The notes beneath the pieces were generated by a model. That model searched no databases. It saw only the letters and a program-made list of their open reading frames with translations, and had not been told where the DNA came from. From the NCBI GenBank assembly GCA_964645585.1, contig CAZYAN010000019.1:1-64000 (forward strand): 64,000 bases of DNA, read 5' to 3'. Made by a program: the position numbers and the translations under genes. Below are positions 43,345-51,242 of this stretch, one piece after another (position 1 is the first letter of the stretch; each line of letters begins with the position of its first letter). The DNA comes from DATGSL01 sp964645585 (GTDB lineage Bacteria; Verrucomicrobiota; Verrucomicrobiia; Opitutales; T3Sed10-336).

Positions 43345-45057
43345 TCAGGGTTTGTCGAGTTCGCTCTCGATAAACGGAACCAGTTTCTCCGCCCACATTT
43401 CGCCATGTGCTTGCAAACCGGCAGCATTGAAATGGACGCGCCTTTCGCTGTCGTCCTGGCGATACTCCAGCCCGAGTTGATCGGTGTCCGGTCCAGGATA
43501 GGCAAATCCCATTTCCCACACCAGTGCCTGCGCGGCCCGCAAATACGGGTCGCCGCCATACTTCGCGTTGCTCATTGGCCAGAGGGATGCCTGTGCCGTA
43601 AACGCTGGGAAATCCCAGCCGGAATCCTGCCGCCAAGACGAAAGCACCCGAATCAGCGCCTGCGAGTATCTCTCGACCTTGCTTTTATCTTTGCCCAATC
43701 CGCCCGAGGCGTCCCCTTCGCCCTGATGCCACAGAAGGGCCCTGAATCCGCCAACACCCAGCTGACGTATTCTGTATAAGGTCCATGGGTACAAGCCATT
43801 GCAATAGGTCTTACTCTCAAAGTCCGGTTCGTAGTCCGGCTGCCAGTGGCGGATCGCACTCGCCCCCTGCCCGGTGGACGCGATTCCGACAGGGACCTCG
43901 AGCCGCGCGGCCAGCGCGTCACCCATTGAAGGCTGGAAGCTGCCGCGCGGCGCATTGTCGTGCGTGCCAGGCATCGGATCGACGGCCGGTCGCCAGCCGC
44001 TGCCGCTGAACGTCGTCACCAAGCTGCTATTCGAACGCGTCGGCGTTTGCCCGCTGTTGGTCGAATTGGATTGTCCGGCAATAACGAATACCTCACCGAT
44101 CCCAAAGGGTTCCAGCGTCCTTGTCGCGGTGACCTTCCCATCGGCATCGCGGGCGGTCATTTTCATCCGATACCATCCACCGGCGGCCATCTCCACGATA
44201 TCCGAAAAGGCGCCGGTCGACGGATCCGCAACCAGTTCGAAGGTGCGACTGGGATTTGCGATAAAGGGGCTTTCGCCACCTGTGACCGCAACGGTTATCG
44301 CGATGCTCCCCGAGGGTGCCATACCTTCGATCAGCATGCGCCCTTTCGCTTGCGTGGATCGCTGATAAACCGCGTATCGTTGCGGAGAGACCAGAGCAAC
44401 GTCTCCGATGTGCCAGGACCAGTCCGTCACTCCGCCGGAGTCGACGGGAACAGCAAGCGTCCACGAATCCGTCGCCGGTTCGAATTCAACTCGTCCTTCT
44501 CCGCGCCAAAGCCCGATGCGACCATCGGGAAACCTCCAGCGAAGGCGGTCCACAGTCACCGCTCCGCCGACACTACCGACTTTTTCCCAATGCCCGGTCG
44601 CCGTTCGCACGTGCATGAGATACTTTCCGTGTAACGGGATTGAGAACACGGCCGGAGAAAGAGCATTGTTGGCAAGGATGACGCCGATTTCGTCCGGCCC
44701 AACCGTCCAGGAAGCCATCGTCCGGGCACTTTTCCACTTCCAAGAAAGAGGAGGATTCGAGAAATACGTCAATGATTCGGGCCCCTTTTCTCCGGCTAAT
44801 TTCCAGACCGCGCCAGGCCCGTTCTCTCGAAGAATCGGGAAAGTTCCTGTTTCCCAGGCGGCCAAGGCGCCGTCGGCCGAGAAGGACACGCCGAATTCGC
44901 TCGAGCCGGCCTCCAGTCGGCCGTCGGACTCGCGAACAAAAGCGGGAAAGTCATCCGTCCGCTCTTCCGTTGGCGAAGCTGTCGCTGGTACCTCGAACCT
45001 CAAAGCGCAACTTGCGGTGAGTACAACAAGAATAGATGCAGAACGAAGATTTCCCAT
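43345..45057 (-). CDS. Secreted sialate O-acetylesterase-like SGNH hydrolase
   Basis: Block I 'VFVIAGQSNSTNSG' (Ser330) and the late 'RRVHFNAAGLQAHGEMWAEK' with His, plus 'LLWHQGEGDAS', identify the sialate O-acetylesterase/carbohydrate-esterase branch of SGNH hydrolases. The first 300 residues are beta-rich accessory domains typical of this family. An N-terminal signal peptide is present ('RSASILVVLTASCALRF'). 570 residues; start ATG 45057. It lies 141 bp downstream of the minus-strand pseudopilin gene, mirroring the pseudopilin/PEP-CTERM/SGNH order at 32-37 kb. Substrate is likely an O-acetylated polysaccharide rather than sialic acid. Confidence 0.82.
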   Translation of the reverse strand: MGNLRSASILVVLTASCALRFEVPATASPTEERTDDFPAFVRESDGRLEAGSSEFGVSFSADGALAAWETGTFPILRENGPGAVWKLAGEKGPESLTYFSNPPLSWKWKSARTMASWTVGPDEIGVILANNALSPAVFSIPLHGKYLMHVRTATGHWEKVGSVGGAVTVDRLRWRFPDGRIGLWRGEGRVEFEPATDSWTLAVPVDSGGVTDWSWHIGDVALVSPQRYAVYQRSTQAKGRMLIEGMAPSGSIAITVAVTGGESPFIANPSRTFELVADPSTGAFSDIVEMAAGGWYRMKMTARDADGKVTATRTLEPFGIGEVFVIAGQSNSTNSGQTPTRSNSSLVTTFSGSGWRPAVDPMPGTHDNAPRGSFQPSMGDALAARLEVPVGIASTGQGASAIRHWQPDYEPDFESKTYCNGLYPWTLYRIRQLGVGGFRALLWHQGEGDASGGLGKDKSKVERYSQALIRVLSSWRQDSGWDFPAFTAQASLWPMSNAKYGGDPYLRAAQALVWEMGFAYPGPDTDQLGLEYRQDDSERRVHFNAAGLQAHGEMWAEKLVPFIESELDKP

Positions 45058-45198
45058 ACGAACAAGATGTCATCGGATTACATCCGCGGGAATCCGTATC
45101 GGCACAGCTGCGTCTGGCGGCTTACTGTGCCCGCTGTGAAAACTGACAGCGGCGGACGCCCCCTCCGGTTCAAGGACTAGCGAAAGCGAAATGGAATA

Positions 45199-45876
45199 TC
45201 AATCTTGGGGAAAGTCGATGATTTCCAGATTCGGGCCGAATCCGCTGATCATGTCTAGATTTCCGAGCCGCTGGATATCCGCGGTTTCCACGTGCCCGTC
45301 AAGGAATGCGACGTTCGCGCGATTGCTGTGAATTAGATGAATCGCGCCATTGGCCGGGGCGGAACGCGCTTCGAGCCGAAAACGCGAATAGCCGCGGTCG
45401 TCGACCGTGTCCGCTAAAAGAATATATCGGGTCGGTTCCTCGACCGCATTAAGATTCACCGTCCATTGCTGCGGACCGCCGAAAATCCGCCGCATCGATC
45501 CATATCGTGTATCAAACATGTTCAATCCATAGCCGCGCCAATCCCACGCGCCTTCGAACATGTTGTATTCAGGTAAGCCGTTGTCGGCTGATGGACAATA
45601 AAGAATCTCCGGGTCGCTAAGAATCCCTGCCTCATAGAGCTGGCCTCCCCATCGGCCGCCGCCGTTGCCGGCACCAAAGGTAGCCAGAATATAATCGTCG
45701 TTCGCCGCGAAAAGCTGGAGGGCTAAACCGCACTCTCGAATATTTGATGTACATTTTGCGGTCTTGGCGCGTTCGCGGACCGCGCCGACTACGGGAATCA
45801 AGATGGCTGCCAGAATGCCGATGATCGCGATTACGGTAAGCAGCTCGATTAGCGTAAAGCCTGGGGATTTCTTCAT
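45199..45876 (-). CDS. Prepilin-like pseudopilin with H-X9-DG motif
   Basis: Third pseudopilin of the window: leader 'MKKSPG', helix 'FTLIELLTVIAIIGILAAIL', C-terminal H-X9-DG in 'HSNRANVAFLDGHVE'. 225 residues. It shares 'YGLNMFDTRYGS'-type body features with the protein at 20662 ('YGFNMIQSRYTQ'), so these are paralogues. ATG 45876 is used; the upstream TTG at 45960 adds an unrelated arginine-rich stretch. The candidate site at 45924-45937 lies 47 nt upstream. Divergent from the PEP-CTERM propeller gene across 292 bp. Confidence 0.87.
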   Translation of the reverse strand: MKKSPGFTLIELLTVIAIIGILAAILIPVVGAVRERAKTAKCTSNIRECGLALQLFAANDDYILATFGAGNGGGRWGGQLYEAGILSDPEILYCPSADNGLPEYNMFEGAWDWRGYGLNMFDTRYGSMRRIFGGPQQWTVNLNAVEEPTRYILLADTVDDRGYSRFRLEARSAPANGAIHLIHSNRANVAFLDGHVETADIQRLGNLDMISGFGPNLEIIDFPQD

Positions 45877-45923
45877 AGGCGTCAGTATGAAAGGCAAACG
45901 ATCTCGCGGCAAGAATCGACGTG

Positions 45924-45937
45924 GTCGCATTGTTGAA
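45924..45937 (-). promoter_or_regulatory. Inverted-repeat-like site 3 of 3, ahead of the pseudopilin
   Basis: On the minus strand TTCAACAATGCGAC, matching sites 1 and 2 in 12 of 14 positions. The gap to the start codon is 47 nt, identical to site 1, and TTCTTG occurs at the same offset in both leaders. The right half is weaker than in the other two copies. Confidence 0.35.
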
Positions 45938-46092
45938 TTCCTGGTGCTGTCATCAGGCAACGAATCTGCTGGTTTTCATCCAAGACTCACAGTGAGTAAT
46001 TGTCTCGTCGGGTTGATTTATGTCAAGGGCGAACGGGGTGGCGCTTGATAAAGTGCGTCGGTGCTGTCGCCGTTGAGAAGGGTGGCGCTGAC

Positions 46093-46155
46093 ATAACAAA
46101 AGTGGCAGCGCCTTCCAGGCGCGGATCCGCATAACCAAGCTTCGGAACCAGGCTT
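46093..46155 (+). repeat. Dispersed two-hairpin repeat, copy B
   Basis: Starts ATAACAAAA, then GTGGCAGCGCCTTCCAGGCG, GATCCGCATAACCAAGC and a shorter second half ending ACCAGGCTT. It aligns over its whole length with copy A (23801-23873). It lies 13 bp upstream of the propeller gene start, so it may affect that gene's translation. A direct repeat of GGGTGGCGCT precedes it. Confidence 0.72.
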
Positions 46156-46168
46156 ATTTGATCATGAT

Positions 46169-48043
46169 ATGAAAGCTCTCGTAAAATGCTCCGCCGCTGT
46201 CGCCTCCTTGGGTGCCGCGACTTTGTGTTTGTTCCTGTCGCCAACAGCATCCAGCGCCGACAGCGGTCTTATCGCGTCCGACGGCGGCGAGTATCAGGCA
46301 TTTGGTGAAGCCGTGTTCATCCGCGGATCGTTCGGTTTCGTCGGAGCCCCGTTTGCGGATGGACACGGCCCGGGGACGGGCACTGGATTAGCCTATCTTT
46401 TTCGCGATCTCGAGACCGATTCCGGCCCGATGACCGAAACGGTCAAGCTGGTTGCCGGAAGCCGGGAGAACGCGATCTCCGTAAGTCTCTGGGGAAACAT
46501 GGGAATTGTCGGTGCCCGGTCGGGCTGGGGGGAGGGCGGCGCGGCCTATGTGTATCGCGATCTCGACACGGTTGCCGGTTCCAGCAATCAGAATGTCGAC
46601 AACTCGGTCGCGCCTTCGGCCAAACTCACTCCGTTGGACGGTCACCTCCAAGATCAATTCGGTGAATCCGTCAGTCTCTGGGGCACGGCCGGCCTCGTCG
46701 GAGCCCCATACGCCGTGAGTCCGACCGGCGGCGAAGGCGCGGCTTATCTTTTTCGCAACCTCGACACGGCGACAGGAACGATAACCGAAAGTGTTCGGCT
46801 CGCCGCCTCCGACGGCGGCAACCAGTTCGGCCAGGCGGTGAGCCTGACTGGAAATCTCGGCCTGGTCGGCGCCTATACAGACAGCGAACAGACCGGCGCC
46901 GCTTATGTGTTTCGCAACCTCGACACCGCGACTGGCACGGTCACCGAGGATGTCAGACTGACCGCTTCCGACGGCGCGAACTACGACTGGTTCGGGTATG
47001 CCGTCAGCGTCGACGGAAACATCGGGCTTGTCGGCGCTCATAATGCCGACAGCGGATCCCGCGAGGACAGCGGCGCGGCCTATGTCTTTCGGGATTTAGA
47101 CGTTGCCGCCGGAACCGTAACCGAGGCGGTGAAATTGACTGCTTCCGATATCGCTGATTATTCCCAATTTGGATACTCCGTCAGCCTGTCTGGCGGCGCT
47201 GCTCTTGTCGGCGCTCCGACGGCGCCCAATCACGATGAGGAAACGTTTACCGGAGCCGCCTACCTCTTCCGCGATGTCGACGCCGCGTCGGGAGTCATCA
47301 CCGAGACCGTGAAGCTGACCGCGTCGGAGGGGGAGGACTGGAACTATTTCGGCGTTTCCGTAAGTATCGATGGAGACCGTTTTCTGATTGGAGAATCCGG
47401 CAGGGATGATGGCGCCGGCAAAGTTCACAGCGGCAGCGTCAGTGCAGTAACCACACTCGACGAAGGCGACGCCAGCCGGATCATCGCCGGGTTCAGTTTT
47501 GTTTCCAGCGAGGACTGGATCGTTGGTGAAACAACCAGCGGAAACAGTGTCCGCCTTTCCGCTGGAGACAGCGCGGACGTAACCGCGGAAGAACGGGCGG
47601 TTTACATCGGGAAAGAAGAAGGCGCCAGCGGCAACACCCTTTGGATTGACGGATACTTGGCGGCAAATGAAGTCATCGTCGGCACTTCGGCTGGCACCGC
47701 GGACAACCTCTTGCTTTTCAGCAGCAGTGCCAGTTTTGATATCGGGTCAATTTACCTCGGTCGAGGCAGCCTGCTCGGCTTCGAGGGAGATTATGCCGGG
47801 GACATCGGCCTCCTCTTTTCCGCGCTGGGCGATACCTCGCTGTTCGTCTATTCGGCCCGCGACGGCGATTGGACCGAAGTCGACCCCGGGAACCACGACC
47901 TGTTCGTCGACCGCGATTTCGATGGCACCTATACATTCGTGAGCCCGGTTGTTATTCCCGAGCCCGCGACGGCTGCCGTTTTCGTGAGTGTTTTCGCCTT
48001 GGCTGTCAGCCGGCTGCTGCGCCGTTCGCGGAGAAAAAATTAA
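46169..48043 (+). CDS. PEP-CTERM protein with seven FG-GAP-like repeats
   Basis: A secreted 624-residue protein. After the signal peptide ('AAVASLGAATLCLFLSPTAS') come seven repeats of about 55 residues of the form 'FGxAVSLxGNxGLVGAxxD' then 'GAAYVFRDLDTATGTVTE', which should close a seven-bladed beta-propeller of the integrin-alpha type. A beta region follows ('DASRIIAGFSFVSSEDWIVG'), then the sorting signal 'VIPEPATAAVFVSVFALAV' with tail 'RLLRRSRRKN'. No enzymatic motif is visible; propellers of this kind bind proteins or glycans. The start is ATG 46169, 13 bp after a dispersed repeat. Confidence 0.85.
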   Translation: MKALVKCSAAVASLGAATLCLFLSPTASSADSGLIASDGGEYQAFGEAVFIRGSFGFVGAPFADGHGPGTGTGLAYLFRDLETDSGPMTETVKLVAGSRENAISVSLWGNMGIVGARSGWGEGGAAYVYRDLDTVAGSSNQNVDNSVAPSAKLTPLDGHLQDQFGESVSLWGTAGLVGAPYAVSPTGGEGAAYLFRNLDTATGTITESVRLAASDGGNQFGQAVSLTGNLGLVGAYTDSEQTGAAYVFRNLDTATGTVTEDVRLTASDGANYDWFGYAVSVDGNIGLVGAHNADSGSREDSGAAYVFRDLDVAAGTVTEAVKLTASDIADYSQFGYSVSLSGGAALVGAPTAPNHDEETFTGAAYLFRDVDAASGVITETVKLTASEGEDWNYFGVSVSIDGDRFLIGESGRDDGAGKVHSGSVSAVTTLDEGDASRIIAGFSFVSSEDWIVGETTSGNSVRLSAGDSADVTAEERAVYIGKEEGASGNTLWIDGYLAANEVIVGTSAGTADNLLLFSSSASFDIGSIYLGRGSLLGFEGDYAGDIGLLFSALGDTSLFVYSARDGDWTEVDPGNHDLFVDRDFDGTYTFVSPVVIPEPATAAVFVSVFALAVSRLLRRSRRKN

Positions 48044-48239
48044 TCCTCGGGAAGCGGCTGGCCCTTGGTTTCCGGCCCTTAACATTTTCGCCCGTCGAAC
48101 TTGTCAGGCCGGCCGCCGGAAAGCCGTCCGGTTTAGCGCCTGATTTCTGGACCGGAACGCGCTGTAATGTGGCCTGGTTCGACGCTAAATCTCTTGCGAC
48201 CCGCTTGTCACGAGGTAAAAGAGGATTGTGGAACCAGCC

Positions 48240-50072
48240 ATGAATCGAACGAATGCAACCCCGGGGATGAACCGCCGCACGTTTATTCAATCGGTCGCGG
48301 TGGGAGGAAGTTTATTCGCTTTTCCGTTTTTTGGGAGAGCAAGCGAGCGTTCACGAAAGCCGCGTGCATTGGTCATCGAGCGACCTGACGCTCCGCATAT
48401 GCGCGCCGCAAGTTCCGGGTATGACGGCGGCTTAACCGGAGCGCGGTTCGCGTTGGAGAAAGCCGGGTTCGCGGTGGATGACGTCGATCTGGAACGTCCT
48501 GTTTCCGAACAGCCAGCGGATCTTGTCGTGCTGGGTTCCTATATATCGGCCCATGATGCCATCGTCGATTACCTGCAAGTAAACAGTGACGGGCTCCGGA
48601 ATTTCTGCGCGGAAGGCGGAGTCATTGTTCAGTTCCCGGAATCACCTCCTTATACGGAAGCTTTTATTGGAAGCGACGGTCCCAAGATGGAGACAAGTGC
48701 CTTTTTTCTGCCGGAGAACGGTCTTTCGGTGAAAAGGACGCGAGAGACGTTTTGGGAGCATTATGTACGAGAGCCGGAACATCCCTTGCTGGCCGGAATG
48801 GATATCGGCGAAGAAGAGGGCGAGCTTCAATGGAAGATTTCAGAAAAGTTCGGCCACACGGCTACATGGATGGCGATCGGCGAACGGAGCGGTTTTTCCG
48901 TATTGGTAAGCAATACAGAGGACAACAGTCGAGCGGCTTTGGTGGAGGGAGCCTATAAAAAAGGACGTTATATTCTCTGCTCCTTGTTTTTTGATAAACT
49001 GCTCGATGAACAGGGCGCGCCGAAACAATCAGAAGCCTTCCTTGCCGAGGCCGAGCGGTTTTTCGCCAATCTTTATAGCTACGTCTCCCGTTTGCACAAA
49101 GAGAATTTGCCCGCGCCGCGTGTGAGTCCGGCCTATTCCGATCCGGCGCCCGCCGAATTTTCCGACGGAGCGTTCACGCTCGTGCTGATTCCTGATACGC
49201 AGCTCTACACGCATTTTGAGGCGTTCAACCGGCATTTTCACAATCTAGTGGACTGGATCGTTCGGGAGCGGGACCGGCTTAATATCCAATATGCACTGCA
49301 TTTAGGGGACATCGTCAATCGCGGCGGGCTCCAGATGGCGCAATGGGATGTCGCGGCGGAAGCGATGCATAAGATGGACGGGCGCGTCCCGTACGCGATC
49401 GCTTTGGGAAATCACGATTACCGGGATAATTCCGGACGGAGCCGGGACACTCCGCTGAACGAATTCTTTTCGCCATCGCATTATGAAGAGTGGCCGACGT
49501 TCGGAGGAGTTATGGAGAGCGGCCATTTGGAAAATTCATGGCATACATTTCGCGCGCACGGAATCGACTTTCTGATTCTGTGTCTGGAGTTCGGGCCGCG
49601 CGATTCGGTACTCGAGTGGGCAAACGAAATTGTGAGCCGGCACCCGAATCACCGGGTGATTCTGAACACGCACGCCTATACCTATTCGGATAACCAGAGA
49701 TTCGACAAAGAGCGCCGCGGCCCTTGGCAAATATGGAATCCCCGAGATTATAATTTGGAAGACGGCGCGAACGACGGGCAGCAGATGTGGGACAAGCTCG
49801 TGGACCGGCATCCAAACTTTTTTCTCGTTACCAGCGGCCATGTCATCAACGACGGTCTTGGAAGGAAGAGCAGCCGCACGCGTCACGGAAACCTGGTGCA
49901 TCAGATGTTAGTCAATTACCAGGGATATTATCGAGGCGGTGTGGGAACGGTGCGGCTGTTGCGGTTTTTACCGGACCGGGAAACGATTCAGGTACTGACT
50001 TACTCCACGACGGAGAAGCGATTCTTTACCGGTCCGCAAGAGCAGTTTTCCCTGAAATTTGAACGTGCCTGA
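48240..50072 (+). CDS. Tat-exported metallophosphoesterase with ThuA-like N-terminal domain
   Basis: A Tat signal 'NRRTFIQSVAVGGSLFAFPF' is followed by a glutamine-amidotransferase-like/ThuA-like domain ('RALVIERPDAPHMRAASSGY', 'DLVVLGSYISAHDAIVDYL'), then a calcineurin-like phosphoesterase domain with the full metal set: 'LVLIPDTQLYT', 'ALHLGDIVNRGG', 'AIALGNHDYRD', 'RVILNTHAYTYSD' and 'VTSGHVINDG'. At 610 residues it is a two-domain fusion. ATG 48240 gives the Tat motif at the right distance; GTG 48228 adds four residues. It would act in the periplasm on a phosphoester; the substrate is unknown. It converges with the cation transporter. Confidence 0.8.
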   Translation: MNRTNATPGMNRRTFIQSVAVGGSLFAFPFFGRASERSRKPRALVIERPDAPHMRAASSGYDGGLTGARFALEKAGFAVDDVDLERPVSEQPADLVVLGSYISAHDAIVDYLQVNSDGLRNFCAEGGVIVQFPESPPYTEAFIGSDGPKMETSAFFLPENGLSVKRTRETFWEHYVREPEHPLLAGMDIGEEEGELQWKISEKFGHTATWMAIGERSGFSVLVSNTEDNSRAALVEGAYKKGRYILCSLFFDKLLDEQGAPKQSEAFLAEAERFFANLYSYVSRLHKENLPAPRVSPAYSDPAPAEFSDGAFTLVLIPDTQLYTHFEAFNRHFHNLVDWIVRERDRLNIQYALHLGDIVNRGGLQMAQWDVAAEAMHKMDGRVPYAIALGNHDYRDNSGRSRDTPLNEFFSPSHYEEWPTFGGVMESGHLENSWHTFRAHGIDFLILCLEFGPRDSVLEWANEIVSRHPNHRVILNTHAYTYSDNQRFDKERRGPWQIWNPRDYNLEDGANDGQQMWDKLVDRHPNFFLVTSGHVINDGLGRKSSRTRHGNLVHQMLVNYQGYYRGGVGTVRLLRFLPDRETIQVLTYSTTEKRFFTGPQEQFSLKFERA

Positions 50073-50118
50073 CTGGCGCGGGAATCCCGGATTTCCAGCC
50101 CCGCCGAAGTGCTTTTGA

Positions 50119-51060
50119 TCAGGGCGCCGTTGAGCTGTCGCTCGCGGCATGATCGTGGAGCCGCCGGTGATCTTGGCGGGGTTCGAGGTGACTCGTGACG
50201 ATCGATTGCTCGTTCAGGACCTCGCGCACCGCCCGTTCGATTTCGGTGGCAACCGCATGGGCGGACCGGATCGGGGTGTCGTCCTGAAACAGCAGATGAA
50301 AATCGACCCAGTGACCATCGCCCAAATTGCGATGGCGAACTTCATGATAACCGATGCCGTGTCGGCGCGTTTCGTTTTCCAGGATTTCGACGATTTGGTT
50401 TTGGATCTCCGGTTCGGCTTTGTCCATTAAGCCGCCGACGCTTTGCCGGAGGAGGCCGAATCCAGTAAGCAGGATATTGATCGCAACAATCATCGCGAAG
50501 ATCGGGTCCCACGGCAGCCAGCCGGTCAGAAGGGTAAGGATCAGTCCGACGATGACACCGACGCTCGTCCACGCGTCCGTCAGCACATGTTTTCCGTTCG
50601 CCTCGAGAATGAGCGACTGTTTCTTTCTGCCGATCCAGACCAGATAAAATCCGAGCGCGCCGTTGAGAACGACCGTCAGCACAGTCAGCAGTGTTCCGAT
50701 CCCGATATGTTCCAGTTCGAGGCCGCGAATCCATTTGTTGATCGCGTCGTAGAGGATGAACAGCGCGGCGACGATAATCAGCATTCCTTCAGCACCGGCT
50801 GAGAAGAAACTGATCTTCGCGTGGCCGTACGGGTGGCTTTTGTCGGCGGGTTTTTGGGAGAGGCGCAGGCTGTAGGAGGCAAAGACTACGGCGGCGACGT
50901 GCACAATTGTTTCAATCGCATCAGCAAAAATCGCGGCGGAACCGGTGAGGATGTAGGCGCCAAACTTGATGACGAACATCAATATGCCGACGCCGAGCGA
51001 AAGATTCATCGCTCTCCGCAGCAATCGCTGGTCTTGCTCGCTGGAAGAAACCGGATCCAT
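50119..51060 (-). CDS. Cation diffusion facilitator (CDF) transporter
   Basis: Exports divalent metal ions (Zn, Fe, Mn or Co class) from the cytoplasm using the proton gradient. Six membrane helices, with 'FADAIETIVHVAAVVF' and 'HVLTDAWTSVGVIVGLIL' giving the paired HD/DD transport-site residues, 'KSHPYGHAKISFFSAGAE', and a C-terminal cytoplasmic domain ('HEVRHRNLGDGHWVDFHLL'). The His/Asp-rich tail 'HRRLHDHAASD' may bind metal. 313 residues. ATG 51060 is chosen; the open frame continues to 51219 through the heptad repeat, which is not plausible coding sequence. The metal is not predictable. Confidence 0.88.
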   Translation of the reverse strand: MDPVSSSEQDQRLLRRAMNLSLGVGILMFVIKFGAYILTGSAAIFADAIETIVHVAAVVFASYSLRLSQKPADKSHPYGHAKISFFSAGAEGMLIIVAALFILYDAINKWIRGLELEHIGIGTLLTVLTVVLNGALGFYLVWIGRKKQSLILEANGKHVLTDAWTSVGVIVGLILTLLTGWLPWDPIFAMIVAINILLTGFGLLRQSVGGLMDKAEPEIQNQIVEILENETRRHGIGYHEVRHRNLGDGHWVDFHLLFQDDTPIRSAHAVATEIERAVREVLNEQSIVTSHLEPRQDHRRLHDHAASDSSTAP

Positions 51061-51085
51061 TGGGGCAACGGTAATGAATCTAAGG

Positions 51086-51242
51086 AGAATGTCGAAAGCC
51101 GGAAGCCGGAGTTTCGGAAGCCGGAGGGAAAGGTCGGTTTTTGGATTTTCGATTGCGGATTTTGGATTGCGGGATCGGAAAAGACCGATTCCTCGCATCG
51201 TTTTGCCTCCGCCCAACAACTAACAACTAACAACCTACAACT
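51086..51242. repeat. Composite heptad-phased repeats upstream of the CDF gene
   Basis: Three 7-bp-phased blocks in a row: CGAAAGC, CGGAAGC, CGGAGTT, TCGGAAG near 51093-51126; on the minus strand CAATCCA, AAATCCG, CAATCGA, AAATCCA (51139-51172), close to the word at 1983-2000; and AACAACT, AACAACT, AACAACC, TACAACT at 51215-51242. The last block forms the C-terminal codons and stop of the adjoining minus-strand gene. Confidence 0.7.

Noticed and set aside
51061..51219. 53-residue N-terminal extension of the cation transporter
   Set aside because: It is a translation of heptad-phased repeat ('RNPKSAIENPKTDLSLR') with no counterpart in the family.
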